Shown piece by piece: positions 49,036-57,391 of a stretch of 64,000 bases of DNA. The stretch's first letter is position 1; the number at the start of each line of letters is the position of its first letter. This DNA comes from Mycolicibacterium tokaiense (GTDB lineage: Bacteria; Actinomycetota; Actinomycetes; Mycobacteriales; Mycobacteriaceae). Location: the NCBI RefSeq assembly GCF_010725885.1, contig NZ_AP022600.1, forward strand, positions 5,146,001 through 5,210,000, in the 5' to 3' direction. The translations under genes were made by a program, and so were the position numbers. The notes below the pieces were generated by a model. That model did not search any database, had not been told where the DNA came from, and saw only the letters and a program-made list of their open reading frames with translations.

Positions 49036-49299
49036 GTGCACCAACACTATTGGAAGGTGCATCTCAGCACCGACGAAGAGGATGGGCGCACCACCGCAAC
49101 CGCCCGCCTGCACTGGGCGGAGCGAACCGTGGTGGGTCACGGTGTGGCGCGCTGCAACCCCTCCGATCGCGACGTCGCGGACATCGGCGCCGAACTCGCT
49201 GCTGCGCGGGCGCTGTCGGATCTCGCCGGACAGTTGCTTGATGTCACGCGGCACCACATCGAGGCCACCACCAATGCGCCCGTCCACGGATTGCGCTGA
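49036..49299 (+). CDS. DUF1876 dormancy protein (Rv1738/Rv2632c-type)
   Basis: An 87-residue protein starting at a GTG with GGAGG upstream. The sequence VHQHYWKVHLSTDEEDGRTT, ATARLHWAERTVVGHGVARC and NPSDRDVADIGAELAAARAL, LSDLAGQLLDVTRHHIEATT, closely follows Rv1738, one of the most strongly DosR-induced genes. The structural literature on this family notes similarity to ribosome hibernation factors, so a role in slowing translation is plausible. It is 12 bp before the Rv2030c-like gene and probably co-transcribed with hspX. Confidence 0.92.
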   Translation: MHQHYWKVHLSTDEEDGRTTATARLHWAERTVVGHGVARCNPSDRDVADIGAELAAARALSDLAGQLLDVTRHHIEATTNAPVHGLR

Positions 49300-49311
49300 G
49301 ACGAGAACACC

Positions 49312-51360
49312 ATGACACGCACCACAGACCCCACCACCCGCGGTGAACCACGAAGGGTTTTTCAGGACCGGCGGGAAGCCGGTCGCATTCTGGCGGGCCT
49401 GCTCACTGCATATCGCGACCGAACCGACGTGGTGGTCCTCGGCCTCGCGCGAGGGGGTGTTCCGGTCGCGTGGGAAGTGGCGGCGGCGCTCCGGGCGCCC
49501 CTGGACGCATTCATCGTGCGCAAACTGGGAGCCCCCGGTCACGAGGAATTCGCCATCGGCGCGCTGGCCCGGGGTGGGCGGGTGGTGGTCAACGATGACG
49601 TGATCCGTGCTCTGCGGATCACCCCGCAGCAACTGCGGGATGTCTCCGAGCGCGAGGCCCGCGAACTGTTGCGGCGGGAGGCCGCGTACCGCGGCGAACG
49701 ACCACCTGCCGACGTGGCAGGCAAGACGGTCATTCTCGTCGACGACGGACTGGCGACGGGATCCAGCATGTTCGCCGCAGTTCAGGCTCTCCGCGATGAC
49801 GACCCGGCCGAGCTCGTGGTGGCGGTCCCCGTTGCTCCCGAGTCGACCTGCCGGGCACTCGCCGAGGTGGTCGACGACGTGGTGTGTGCCAGCATGCCGA
49901 CCCCGTTCAACGCCGTCGGCCAATCGTTCTGGGACTTTCGGCAGGTCAGCGATGACGAGGTGCGGCGACTGCTGGCCACCCCCACCACGGGGGCCTCGAC
50001 AGCCGAACGACTCCTCACCCGGACCCCCGCACACGCCGTCGCCGACTGTGCTGTGGACGCACCCAACGGGGTGCCTCCCACCGAGGCCCTGGAAGAACTC
50101 ATCGGCGATGCCCGTATCGTCCTCATCGGTGAGAGCTCTCACGGGACCTACGAATTCTATGCCGCACGCGCTGCCGTCACGAAGTGGCTGATCGAGCACA
50201 AAGGCTTCAGCGCCGTTGCGGCCGAGGCGGATTGGCCAGACGCCTATCGGGTCAACCGATACGTGCGGGGCCTGGGCTCCGACCGTTCGTCCGAACAGGC
50301 GCTGCGCGGCTTCGAGCGATTCCCGGCGTGGATGTGGCGCAACACGGAGGTGCGGGATTTCGTCGACTGGCTGCACCGGCACAACATGCACTGCCGAGCC
50401 GCCGGTACGGGACTGACCGGGTTCTACGGATTGGACCTCTACAGCCTCCACAGGTCGATGCAGGAGGTGGTCCGGTACCTCGAGAACGTGGATCCCGTTG
50501 CTGCGGAAAGGGCTCGTTCGCGATACGCCTGCTTCGATCGCACCGCCGGTGATGACGGCCAGACGTACGGATTCGCTGCGGCGTTCGGCGCCGGGCTGTC
50601 GTGCGAGAAGGAGGTTGTCGCCCAACTGACCGACATGCACCACAACGCTCTCGAATTTGTACGCCATGATGGCATGTTGGCTCAGGACGAACTGTTCTAC
50701 GCCACCCAGAACGCGCTGACGGTCCGCAACGCGGAGCACTACTACCGTGCGATGTTCGGCGGACGGGTGACCTCGTGGAACCTACGCGATCGACACATGG
50801 GCCAGACGCTGCAGGCTCTGATGACCCACCTGGAGCGCAACGGCGGCACTCAGACACCCCGAATCGTCGTATGGGCCCACAATTCCCACGTCGGTGACGC
50901 CAGGGCCACCGAAGTATCCGCCGACGGCCAACTCACGCTCGGCCAGCTGGCCCGAGAGGCGTACGGAGACGACGTCCGTCTGATCGGTATGACGACCTAC
51001 TCCGGGACCGTGACTGCGGCCAGCGAATGGGGCGGACCGGCCGAGCGGAAAGCCGTCCGGCCGGCGCTCAACGGCAGCGTGGAGGAGCTTTTCCACGAAA
51101 CGGGGCGGGAGGCCTTTCTGATCTCTCCCAGAATCAGTCGAGCGGCCGACGAACCTTTGGCGACGGTGCGGCTCGGACGGGCGATCGGTGTCATCTATCA
51201 GCCTGCAACGGAACGACAGAGCCACTACTACCATGTTCGTTCCAGCGACCAGTTCGATGCCATCATCCACATCGACCGGACCTGCGCCCTGGAACCCCTC
51301 GAAACGACCAGCCGTTGGACCGCCGGTGAGACGCCCGAAACCTACCCGTCCGGTCTGTGA
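49312..51360 (+). CDS. Rv2030c-like fusion of phosphoribosyltransferase and erythromycin-esterase domains
   Basis: A 682-residue two-domain protein. Residues about 15-220 form a phosphoribosyltransferase fold with [20 protein letters not shown] and the PRPP loop [20 protein letters not shown]. Residues about 245-665 form an erythromycin esterase-like domain: [60 protein letters not shown] and [20 protein letters not shown], which carry the conserved Glu and His residues. The same fusion occurs in Rv2030c beside hspX. Real substrates are unknown; resistance to macrolides should not be assumed. pfkB starts 2 bp after its stop. Confidence 0.92.
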   Translation: MTRTTDPTTRGEPRRVFQDRREAGRILAGLLTAYRDRTDVVVLGLARGGVPVAWEVAAALRAPLDAFIVRKLGAPGHEEFAIGALARGGRVVVNDDVIRALRITPQQLRDVSEREARELLRREAAYRGERPPADVAGKTVILVDDGLATGSSMFAAVQALRDDDPAELVVAVPVAPESTCRALAEVVDDVVCASMPTPFNAVGQSFWDFRQVSDDEVRRLLATPTTGASTAERLLTRTPAHAVADCAVDAPNGVPPTEALEELIGDARIVLIGESSHGTYEFYAARAAVTKWLIEHKGFSAVAAEADWPDAYRVNRYVRGLGSDRSSEQALRGFERFPAWMWRNTEVRDFVDWLHRHNMHCRAAGTGLTGFYGLDLYSLHRSMQEVVRYLENVDPVAAERARSRYACFDRTAGDDGQTYGFAAAFGAGLSCEKEVVAQLTDMHHNALEFVRHDGMLAQDELFYATQNALTVRNAEHYYRAMFGGRVTSWNLRDRHMGQTLQALMTHLERNGGTQTPRIVVWAHNSHVGDARATEVSADGQLTLGQLAREAYGDDVRLIGMTTYSGTVTAASEWGGPAERKAVRPALNGSVEELFHETGREAFLISPRISRAADEPLATVRLGRAIGVIYQPATERQSHYYHVRSSDQFDAIIHIDRTCALEPLETTSRWTAGETPETYPSGL

Positions 51361-51361
51361 C

Positions 51362-52339
51362 GTGAGCCCAGCACCTGGTTCAGTCGTCACGCTGACCATG
51401 AATCCCGCACTCGACATCACCACCGAGACCGAGACCGTCCGATGCACGGAGAAGATGCGTTGCGGCACAGCGCGTTATGACCCCGGCGGTGGAGGCATCA
51501 ACGTGGCCCGGGTGATACAGGCGCTGGGCGGTACCGCCACGGCCGTGTTCCCGGCGGGTGGCACCGCTGGGACCCACATTCTCGAGTTGCTCCGCCGGCG
51601 CGACTCCCCGACGTGGCCGGTGTGGATCGACCGCCCGACCAGGGAGAGCTTCACCGTCAACGAACTGTCGACCGGCAAACAGTACCGGTTCGTCCTGCCC
51701 GGACCCGCCATGACCGCCGATGACCAGGAACGTTGCCTGAACGCTCTCCGCGGAGCGGCGGAAGGTGCGAGGTACGTGGTGGCAAGCGGCAGCTTGGCAC
51801 CCGGACTGTCGCCGGACCTGTATCAGCAGGTGGCGGAGCTCTGTGCGACGCTCGGAGTGTCACTGATCCTCGACACCTCCGGGCGGGGCCTGAGGAACAT
51901 CCGGTCGAATGTATTCCTGCTCAAGGCCAGTGTGCGGGAGATCGAGGATCTCATGGGTCGCGAACTGCCGGACGATCAGACGCGGGTGACGGCGGCGCGC
52001 GAGATCATCGACCGGGGTATCACCCGGATGGTCCTGATGTCCTGCGGCGCGGCGGGTGCCCTGCTGGTCCGCGCCGACCGCGCACAGAGATTTGCTGCAG
52101 TCCCTGTCACCGGCCGCAGCGGTGTGGGAGCGGGCGATGCCATGGTGGCCGCGGTGGTCACCGGCCTGAGCCGCGACTGGTCCATGGAGGAGTCGATGCG
52201 CCTCGGCATCGCCGCGGGAGCCGCCATGACACTGACACCCGGTACCGAGGTGTGCCGAATCGAAGACGTCGAGCGCCTCTTCGACACCGCGCCGCATCCG
52301 GAGGCCATCGAAGTGCAACGCCGAACACCCGCGAGCTGA
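51362..52339 (+). CDS. pfkB: 6-phosphofructokinase II (PfkB family)
   Basis: A ribokinase-type phosphofructokinase of 325 residues, similar to DosR-regulated Rv2029c. The starting GTG lies 2 bp after the previous stop; the family N-terminus VVTLTMNPALDITTETETVR follows. Signatures are RYDPGGGGINVARVIQALGG, LPGPAMTADDQERCLNALRG, VVASGSLAPGLSPDLYQQVA, and the ATP/catalytic motif GRSGVGAGDAMVAAVVTGLS with the base Asp. It may work in glycolysis when the main PfkA is limited, or accept tagatose-6-phosphate; PfkB specificity cannot be settled by sequence. Confidence 0.93.
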   Translation: MSPAPGSVVTLTMNPALDITTETETVRCTEKMRCGTARYDPGGGGINVARVIQALGGTATAVFPAGGTAGTHILELLRRRDSPTWPVWIDRPTRESFTVNELSTGKQYRFVLPGPAMTADDQERCLNALRGAAEGARYVVASGSLAPGLSPDLYQQVAELCATLGVSLILDTSGRGLRNIRSNVFLLKASVREIEDLMGRELPDDQTRVTAAREIIDRGITRMVLMSCGAAGALLVRADRAQRFAAVPVTGRSGVGAGDAMVAAVVTGLSRDWSMEESMRLGIAAGAAMTLTPGTEVCRIEDVERLFDTAPHPEAIEVQRRTPAS

Positions 52340-52388
52340 GGTCTTTCGACCCTCCCGCGGTGCCGGATCACGATGACAGGGTGGGCCA

Positions 52389-53066
52389 ATGGGAAAGTAC
52401 AGACCGGTTCTGGCAGCAGCCATGGCAGCTCTGTGGGTCGACACGGTGTACCGCAGCTTCCTGCGGCCCGAGATGTACACCTGGGGTGCCACCGCGGACG
52501 AAATCGCCGCAGATCTGCCCGGGGACGAACTGATCGCCGGCGATGCGGCGATACGAACCACCCGGGCTGTCACCATCCCGGCGCCCGTGAGCGAAGTCTG
52601 GCCGTGGCTGATCCAGATCGGTGAGAACCGCGCCGGTTTCTACAGCTACTCGCTGCTGGAGAACATGGTGGGAGCCGATATCCACAACGCCCGTGAGATC
52701 CGTCCGGAGTGGCAGAACCTGCGTACCGGGGACACCGTGTGGTTGGCCAGCAAGTACGGTCCGGACGCGCGGCAAATCGTCGCCGACATCAAAGTCAATT
52801 CGCACCTGGTGCTGGTCTCACCCGGGGACTATGAGCGCCTGGCTTCGGGTGAACCGGTCACCGGGTGCTGGGCATTCATCCTGCACGCCGACCGGGGTGC
52901 CACCCGCCTGATCGTCCGAGGCACCGGTGGTTTGGCCGGCCGATTCTGGTTCGACATACCGCATTTCGTCATGGAGCAGAAGATGCTGCGTGGTATTCGC
53001 GAACGGGTGCTCAGGGACCACAGCACCACGAACTTGTGTCGCGTCGCCGCGATTGCCCATGGATGA
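52389..53066 (+). CDS. SRPBCC-fold protein, paralogue of the ctpF-linked gene
   Basis: The 225-residue protein has an N-terminal hydrophobic segment (PVLAAAMAALWVDTVYRSFL) and the same domain as the gene at 45061: IPAPVSEVWPWLIQIGENRA, GFYSYSLLENMVGADIHNAR and EIRPEWQNLRTGDTVWLASK, then CWAFILHADRGATRLIVRGT. The matched WPWL, YSY..LEN and HNA motifs show common descent. It lies 49 bp after pfkB and overlaps the broken USP gene by 4 bp. Ligand and function are unknown. Confidence 0.82.
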   Translation: MGKYRPVLAAAMAALWVDTVYRSFLRPEMYTWGATADEIAADLPGDELIAGDAAIRTTRAVTIPAPVSEVWPWLIQIGENRAGFYSYSLLENMVGADIHNAREIRPEWQNLRTGDTVWLASKYGPDARQIVADIKVNSHLVLVSPGDYERLASGEPVTGCWAFILHADRGATRLIVRGTGGLAGRFWFDIPHFVMEQKMLRGIRERVLRDHSTTNLCRVAAIAHG

Positions 53067-53525
53067 GCGATGACAGGCGCCCACCGCACGGCCCCGTGGT
53101 GGGCGGTGTGCTCGACTCGCAGGCCGCGCTGTGTGCGGCCGAGTTCGCGGTCGACCAGGCACGCGATCGTGGGTGCAGCCATCAGCGCCCGCGGCAAGCC
53201 GGTTGATCTCGATGTGGCAATCGTGGACGGGTCGCCGATCGCAGTCGCACTCGCCCATCGAGCACACAGCTCCGTGTACTGGTGCGAGGGGGGTCACCGA
53301 CGTCGGCGCTGTCGGTCGAGATGGCGTTTCGGGAAGCGTTACCCGGATGTGCACGCATTAAGCGTGCTCGTCGCGGACACGCTGTCCGAACTCCGAGCGC
53401 CACAGGGTGAGCAGAACACGGTGATGATCATCGGAGCCGACGAGGCGGATCTCATGACCGCAGGCCTGCGGGATCACCCGCCCGCGGCCCCGCTGACGTG
53501 GTGCTGCACCGTCGTCGCCCGATGA
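53063..53525 (+). pseudogene. Degenerate universal stress protein (Rv2028c-like remnant)
   Basis: Pieces of one tandem USP lie in three frames. The ATG at 53063 gives HGPVVGGVLDSQAALCAAEF, then AVDQARDRGC, the first-domain start. A second frame reads GKPVDLDVAIVDGSPIAVAL, matching the middle of domain one. A third reads VLVRGGSPTSALSVEMAFRE, the start of domain two. The second frame then resumes with GKRYPDVHALSVLVADTLSE and ends at 53525 with an altered ATP loop region. Total length is about 460 bp, against about 850 for an intact gene, so deletions as well as frameshifts have occurred. In M. tuberculosis the USP gene Rv2028c occupies this place after pfkB. The ATG still overlaps the SRPBCC stop by 4 bp. 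Confidence 0.75.
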
Positions 53526-53535
53526 GCGGCGACGG

Positions 53536-53549
53536 AGGCCTCCGGTCCC
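53536..53549 (-). promoter_or_regulatory. DosR-like site upstream of tgs
   Basis: Minus strand GGGACCGGAGGCCT, 9 of 14 matches, 58 bp before the tgs start. The central A/T-rich part is replaced by GG, so binding is uncertain. Confidence 0.4.
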
Positions 53550-53607
53550 GTGGTCGAGTGTCTTTCGGATCTTCCGAATGACCGCATCCGCAGTGATAGT
53601 GGGGGAC

Positions 53608-55080
53608 ATGGAGCAGTTGTCTGCCCTCGACGCAGGATTCCTCGAAGCCGAGGACGCAGATCCACACATCAGCCTCGCCATCGGCGGGATCGCCATCCTG
53701 GACGGGCCCGTAGAACCGCAGGATGTGCTCGTCGCGTCGCTGACCGACCGTCTGGCTGCCATTCCCCGATTCACCCAGGTGCTGCGTGTGCACACCCTGA
53801 AGTACAAAGCGCCGCAGTGGGAAACAGATCCGAACTTCGACATTCTCCGCCACGTCCGGCGCGTCGCTGTTCCCGCCCCGGGGGATGACGGCGCACTGTT
53901 CGATCTCGCGGCCGACATCATGGCGCACAGGTTGGATCGGGAACACCCGTTGTGGGAATGCTGGATCATCGAGGGGTTGGAACACGATCGCTGGGCCATC
54001 CTGATGAAGCTGCACCACTGCATCGCCGACGGCATTGCCGCCACGAACACCCTGGCTGCACTGTTCGACGACGGTTCAGCGGCAACGTTCGCCGACCAGA
54101 TCCACGGTGCGGGTCCCGCGCACGACACCCTTCAATGCAACGACAAGGATCCGTACCCGGTTCGGCTGCTCCGCTCGGCATGGCAGACGACTACCGGACT
54201 CCCTCGCCAACTGATCCGCGCGGGCTCTGGAGCACTGTGGTTGACGGCTGAGATCGTGCGCCCGTCGAAGTCCTCCCTCACCGGTCCCCTCGGTTCCCTG
54301 CGACGGTATCGAGCGGTGCGGGTGCCGCTGCCCGATATCGAGCAAATATGCGCGGCGTTCGAGGTGACCGTCAACGACGTTGCGCTGGCAGCTGTCACCG
54401 ACGGCTTTCGCTCAGTTCTGCTGAGTCGCCACGAATCACCCGGACAAGCGCCCATCCGCAGCCTGGTTCCCATATCGACCCGGCGCCTCGATGCCCTGGG
54501 CAGCATCGACAATCGGGTCTCAGCGATGTTGGCGCATCTGCCTGTCGACATCGACGACCCGGTTCTGCGGCTGGCCGAGGTGCACCGGCGCCTGTCGGTG
54601 GGCAAGCACGGTGGACAGCCACAGGCCACCGCCATGTTGATGCAGGTGTCCCGGTTCGTTCCGTTCGCCTTGTCGGGATGGTTGGTGCGACTGCTGACCG
54701 CGATGCCGCAGCGCGGCGTCGTCACGTTGACCACCAACGTCCCCGGTCCGCGCGATCGTCACACCCTCAACGGGCACACAGTGCAACACCTGCTGCCTAT
54801 GCCACCCATCGGTCTGGGGCTTCGGACGGGCGTGGCCATGCTCACGTATGCCGACGAGTTGGCATTCGGAGTCACCGCCGACTGGGACACCAGCCCGGAC
54901 CTCGACCTCTTCACCACACGCCTGCAGCGGGCCATCGATCACCTCGTGGCCGCCAGCCACCTCGCGACTATCCCGACCGATGTGACGAAGCGGTATGTCA
55001 CCGATCGCCGTCGCCGCAGCGCGGCTCACCGTCGGCCCTCACCACCAGCATCGAACACCGGTAAGGGCACCCGTGGATGA
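53608..55080 (+). CDS. Wax ester synthase / diacylglycerol acyltransferase (Tgs-type)
   Basis: Makes triacylglycerol or wax esters from acyl-CoA, storing carbon during non-growth. The 490-residue protein starts MEQLSALDAGFLEAEDADPH, the usual WS/DGAT N-terminus. The acyltransferase motif is LHHCIADGIAA (HHxxxDG with His-His at about 141-142), followed by NDVALAAVTDGFRSVLLSRH, SIDNRVSAMLAHLPVDIDDP and TLTTNVPGPRDRHTLNGHTV. An ATG at 53578 is an alternative. It resembles Tgs1 (Rv3130c), which is DosR-controlled in M. tuberculosis. The last 83 bp overlap the convergent USP at 54998. Confidence 0.93.
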   Translation: MEQLSALDAGFLEAEDADPHISLAIGGIAILDGPVEPQDVLVASLTDRLAAIPRFTQVLRVHTLKYKAPQWETDPNFDILRHVRRVAVPAPGDDGALFDLAADIMAHRLDREHPLWECWIIEGLEHDRWAILMKLHHCIADGIAATNTLAALFDDGSAATFADQIHGAGPAHDTLQCNDKDPYPVRLLRSAWQTTTGLPRQLIRAGSGALWLTAEIVRPSKSSLTGPLGSLRRYRAVRVPLPDIEQICAAFEVTVNDVALAAVTDGFRSVLLSRHESPGQAPIRSLVPISTRRLDALGSIDNRVSAMLAHLPVDIDDPVLRLAEVHRRLSVGKHGGQPQATAMLMQVSRFVPFALSGWLVRLLTAMPQRGVVTLTTNVPGPRDRHTLNGHTVQHLLPMPPIGLGLRTGVAMLTYADELAFGVTADWDTSPDLDLFTTRLQRAIDHLVAASHLATIPTDVTKRYVTDRRRRSAAHRRPSPPASNTGKGTRG

Positions 55081-55711
55081 GGGAATCAGCCGGGTGGCCG
55101 GACTCACCGAGATCCAGGTGACGTCCGCTCACCACAGCCAGCCGGGTCGGTCTCACCTCACTGCGGTGCTGGGCCACACCGCGGTCTGCGGAGACCAATT
55201 CCACGGATACGTCCGGGAATCGACGTATCCAGCTGTCGATTCTGCGATCGATCTGGCGGACGGTCATACCGCGTATGCGGCCCTGATTCATGGCCTGGCA
55301 GACCACCACGTCATTGTCCGATTCGTCGTTCAGCACCACCGAAACCACACCGTCGGTTTCATCGATATCCGGTCTGATGACCGCCACGGTGCACGCAGCA
55401 CGTCGGGCCAGTGCTGTCGCTGTCGGGCCCAGGGCGTATCCCATACCTCGGCCACCGGCGCCGATGCAGAGCATCGAGGCCTGCATGGACCGGTCCAGCA
55501 GCACCTCCACCGGATCCCCGACATCGGTGACATCCTCCGGATCCGACAGCTCCAGCAGCCGGCCCGTCCGCCTCTCTGCGGCACCGATGACACGAACCAC
55601 CAGCAGGTCGCTGAGTTGCCAATTCGCTTGCGCTCTCGCCCATTTCAAGGCGGCACGCGAACCGGGTGATCCGTCGAAACCGACCACTACCGGCCGGCCG
55701 GTGGCACTCAC
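54998..55711 (-). CDS. Universal stress protein, C-terminally degenerate
   Basis: A 237-residue protein beginning at a GTG that overlaps the upstream USP stop by 4 bp (VSATGRPVVVGFDGSPGSRA). The first domain is typical, ending MLCIGAGGRGMGYALGPTAT with a partly changed ATP loop. The second part (after IRPDIDETDGVVSVVLNDES) resembles a USP core but is shortened and loses the loop. It overlaps tgs in the convergent direction by 83 bp, so its last 27 codons share DNA with tgs. It forms a two-gene unit with the USP at 55708. Confidence 0.78.
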   Translation of the reverse strand: MSATGRPVVVGFDGSPGSRAALKWARAQANWQLSDLLVVRVIGAAERRTGRLLELSDPEDVTDVGDPVEVLLDRSMQASMLCIGAGGRGMGYALGPTATALARRAACTVAVIRPDIDETDGVVSVVLNDESDNDVVVCQAMNQGRIRGMTVRQIDRRIDSWIRRFPDVSVELVSADRGVAQHRSEVRPTRLAVVSGRHLDLGESGHPADSLIHGCPYRCSMLVVRADGEPRCGDGDR

Positions 55712-56523
55712 GCGCCCACGGCGGTGAGGTCCGCTGCGGCCGGACGCTCTTTCGACACCACCGCTGGCGTATCGGGCAGCACCAGTACCGCGAAGTCCGC
55801 CCGGGGGGCCACAACTGGAGTTCGCACCACGATATCCACGATCATCTCGGCAGCGTCCGCTTGTAGCACCACAACGTGCCGGGCGTTCGGTGCCTGCGCA
55901 ATCAGCACTGCCACATCCGCCGCCCAGGGCATGGCCCACACCTCGAGGTCGGAGCCGCCCGCCCGCCGATCAAGCTCGAGCACCAGTTGCTCTGGATCCT
56001 GGCCGGGTGGCGCCAGCACCATCACGGCCGCAGATCGCAGACGTGCCTCTGCCACCGCCGCGCGCCACACCGCCTCTGCGGCGTCGCGGGAGTGCATCAC
56101 GGCGAGCACCCACCGGTCATCGGAGCACATGACAGGCCGGTGGCCGACAATGGCCACAGGCACCGGCACGCCGCGCAGCGCCTTCAGCAACCGCCCACCG
56201 CGTATCGCCTCGGTGCGTCCCAGACACACCAGCGACGCCGAACCGGACAACGTGGCGCACATGGTTGCGCAACCCTCCACACGGACCTCGGTCTTCACCA
56301 ACGCACGCGGATTCGTGTTCTTCACCAGCGATGCGGCAGAACGCAACTGCAGCCGTGCTGCGCCCAACCGCTCGTCGAGCTCCGGAGCATCCGGGTCCAC
56401 GACCGCCATGAGCAGCAGCCATGTACCGCGGCCGACGGATTCGTCGACTGCCCACTGCGCTGCTTCCAGTGACGCTGCCGACCCTTCGACGACAACGACA
56501 ACCGGCATCGTGCCCATGCTCAT
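55708..56523 (-). CDS. Divergent universal stress protein
   Basis: A 271-residue tandem USP starting MSMGTMPVVVVVEGSAASLE; the GTG just upstream at 56526 is an alternative start. GGAGG lies upstream with 7 bp spacing to the ATG. The first domain ends ASLVCLGRTEAIRGGRLLKA and the second HVVVLQADAAEMIVDIVVRT, so in both the glycine-rich ATP loop is absent. These may be nucleotide-free USPs with a purely protein-binding role. It diverges from the hydrolase gene, with three DosR-like sites between them. Confidence 0.85.
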   Translation of the reverse strand: MSMGTMPVVVVVEGSAASLEAAQWAVDESVGRGTWLLLMAVVDPDAPELDERLGAARLQLRSAASLVKNTNPRALVKTEVRVEGCATMCATLSGSASLVCLGRTEAIRGGRLLKALRGVPVPVAIVGHRPVMCSDDRWVLAVMHSRDAAEAVWRAAVAEARLRSAAVMVLAPPGQDPEQLVLELDRRAGGSDLEVWAMPWAADVAVLIAQAPNARHVVVLQADAAEMIVDIVVRTPVVAPRADFAVLVLPDTPAVVSKERPAAADLTAVGA

Positions 56524-56592
56524 CACAATGCCTCCGAACTGTCCGCACACTCAGCTTCTGGTCACACTATGGCGTTCCACATGGCCCCGCTG

Positions 56593-56655
56593 AGGGCGTT
56601 GGTCCGGCGGTCGAGGGTCGTTGGTCCCGTCCTCCTGACAGGGGACCAAAGACCG
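56593..56655. promoter_or_regulatory. Three tandem DosR-like sites
   Basis: Sites are CGGACCAACGCCCT (minus, 56593-56606, 9 of 14), GGGACCAACGACCC (minus, 56615-56628, 11 of 14) and GGGACCAAAGACCG (plus, 56642-56655, 11 of 14). Centre spacing is 22 and 27 bp, about two and two and a half helical turns. They lie 36-119 bp from the flanking starts at 56691 (plus) and 56523 (minus). Confidence 0.72.
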
Positions 56656-56690
56656 TATCGGCCGGCCCCACGACGCGGAACACTCGGAAG

Positions 56691-57386
56691 ATGGCAACGC
56701 CGCTGGACGCACCGATCCGTGACGTCGAGGTCTCCGTGTCCGCTGGGACGGTGTCCCTTGCCGGGCACCTGGTCATACCCCGCGGCGCCACGGGCACGGT
56801 GATCTTCGTACACGGCAGTGGCAGCAGCCGGCACAGCCCCCGTAATCGCTTCGTCGCCACCGTCTTGAACCGGGCCGGTTTCGCCACCCTGCTGTTCGAT
56901 CTGCTCACCATCGAGGAGGAGCGGGACCGGGCACGTGTGTTCGACGTCGACGTGTTGGCTTCCCGGTTGATCGCGGTGACCGAGTGGACCCGCCAGCAGC
57001 CGGAGCTCGCGCACCTGCCGATCGGGTACTTCGGTGCGAGCACCGGCGCAGGCGCCGCTCTGATCGCCGCCTCGGACCCCCGTGTGCCCGTGGCCGCGGT
57101 CGTGTCGCGTGGCGGCCGACCCGATCTCGCCGGCGCGGCGGCGCTGGGCCGGGTCCGGGTGCCGACCCTGCTGATCGTGGGTGGCGACGATCACCCGGTG
57201 CTGGAACTGAACAGGTCGGCGCGAAACCTCTTGGGCGGCCCGTCGGCGCTGACCGTGGTGCCCGGGGCGACACATGTCTTCGAGGAACCCGGCACTCTGG
57301 ACGCAGTCGCCGACGCGGCCTGCGGCTTTCTGCGCACCCATCTCCGCAGTCCGGACGGCCCGGTGACCCCAGGGCCGACCCACTGA
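56691..57386 (+). CDS. Dienelactone hydrolase-like alpha/beta hydrolase
   Basis: A 231-residue soluble hydrolase. The fold shows VIFVHGSGSSRHSPRNRFVA (oxyanion hole), a nucleophile elbow GYFGASTGAGAALIAA with Ser in GAST, the acid Asp in PTLLIVGGDDHPVLELN and the His in VVPGATHVFEEPGTL. It resembles the hydrolase domain found in Rv0571c and in dienelactone hydrolases. Start at MATPLDAPIRDVEV, right after the three DosR-like sites. The OtsB1-like gene begins 5 bp after its stop. Substrate unknown. Confidence 0.88.
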   Translation: MATPLDAPIRDVEVSVSAGTVSLAGHLVIPRGATGTVIFVHGSGSSRHSPRNRFVATVLNRAGFATLLFDLLTIEEERDRARVFDVDVLASRLIAVTEWTRQQPELAHLPIGYFGASTGAGAALIAASDPRVPVAAVVSRGGRPDLAGAAALGRVRVPTLLIVGGDDHPVLELNRSARNLLGGPSALTVVPGATHVFEEPGTLDAVADAACGFLRTHLRSPDGPVTPGPTH

Positions 57387-57391
57387 CCACG

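Noticed and set aside
52340..52351. GGTCTTTCGACC, a perfect four-base-arm palindrome before the SRPBCC gene
   Set aside because: The arms are GGTC/GACC, not GGGAC/GTCCC, and the gene is most likely read through from pfkB, so a DosR site is not supported.
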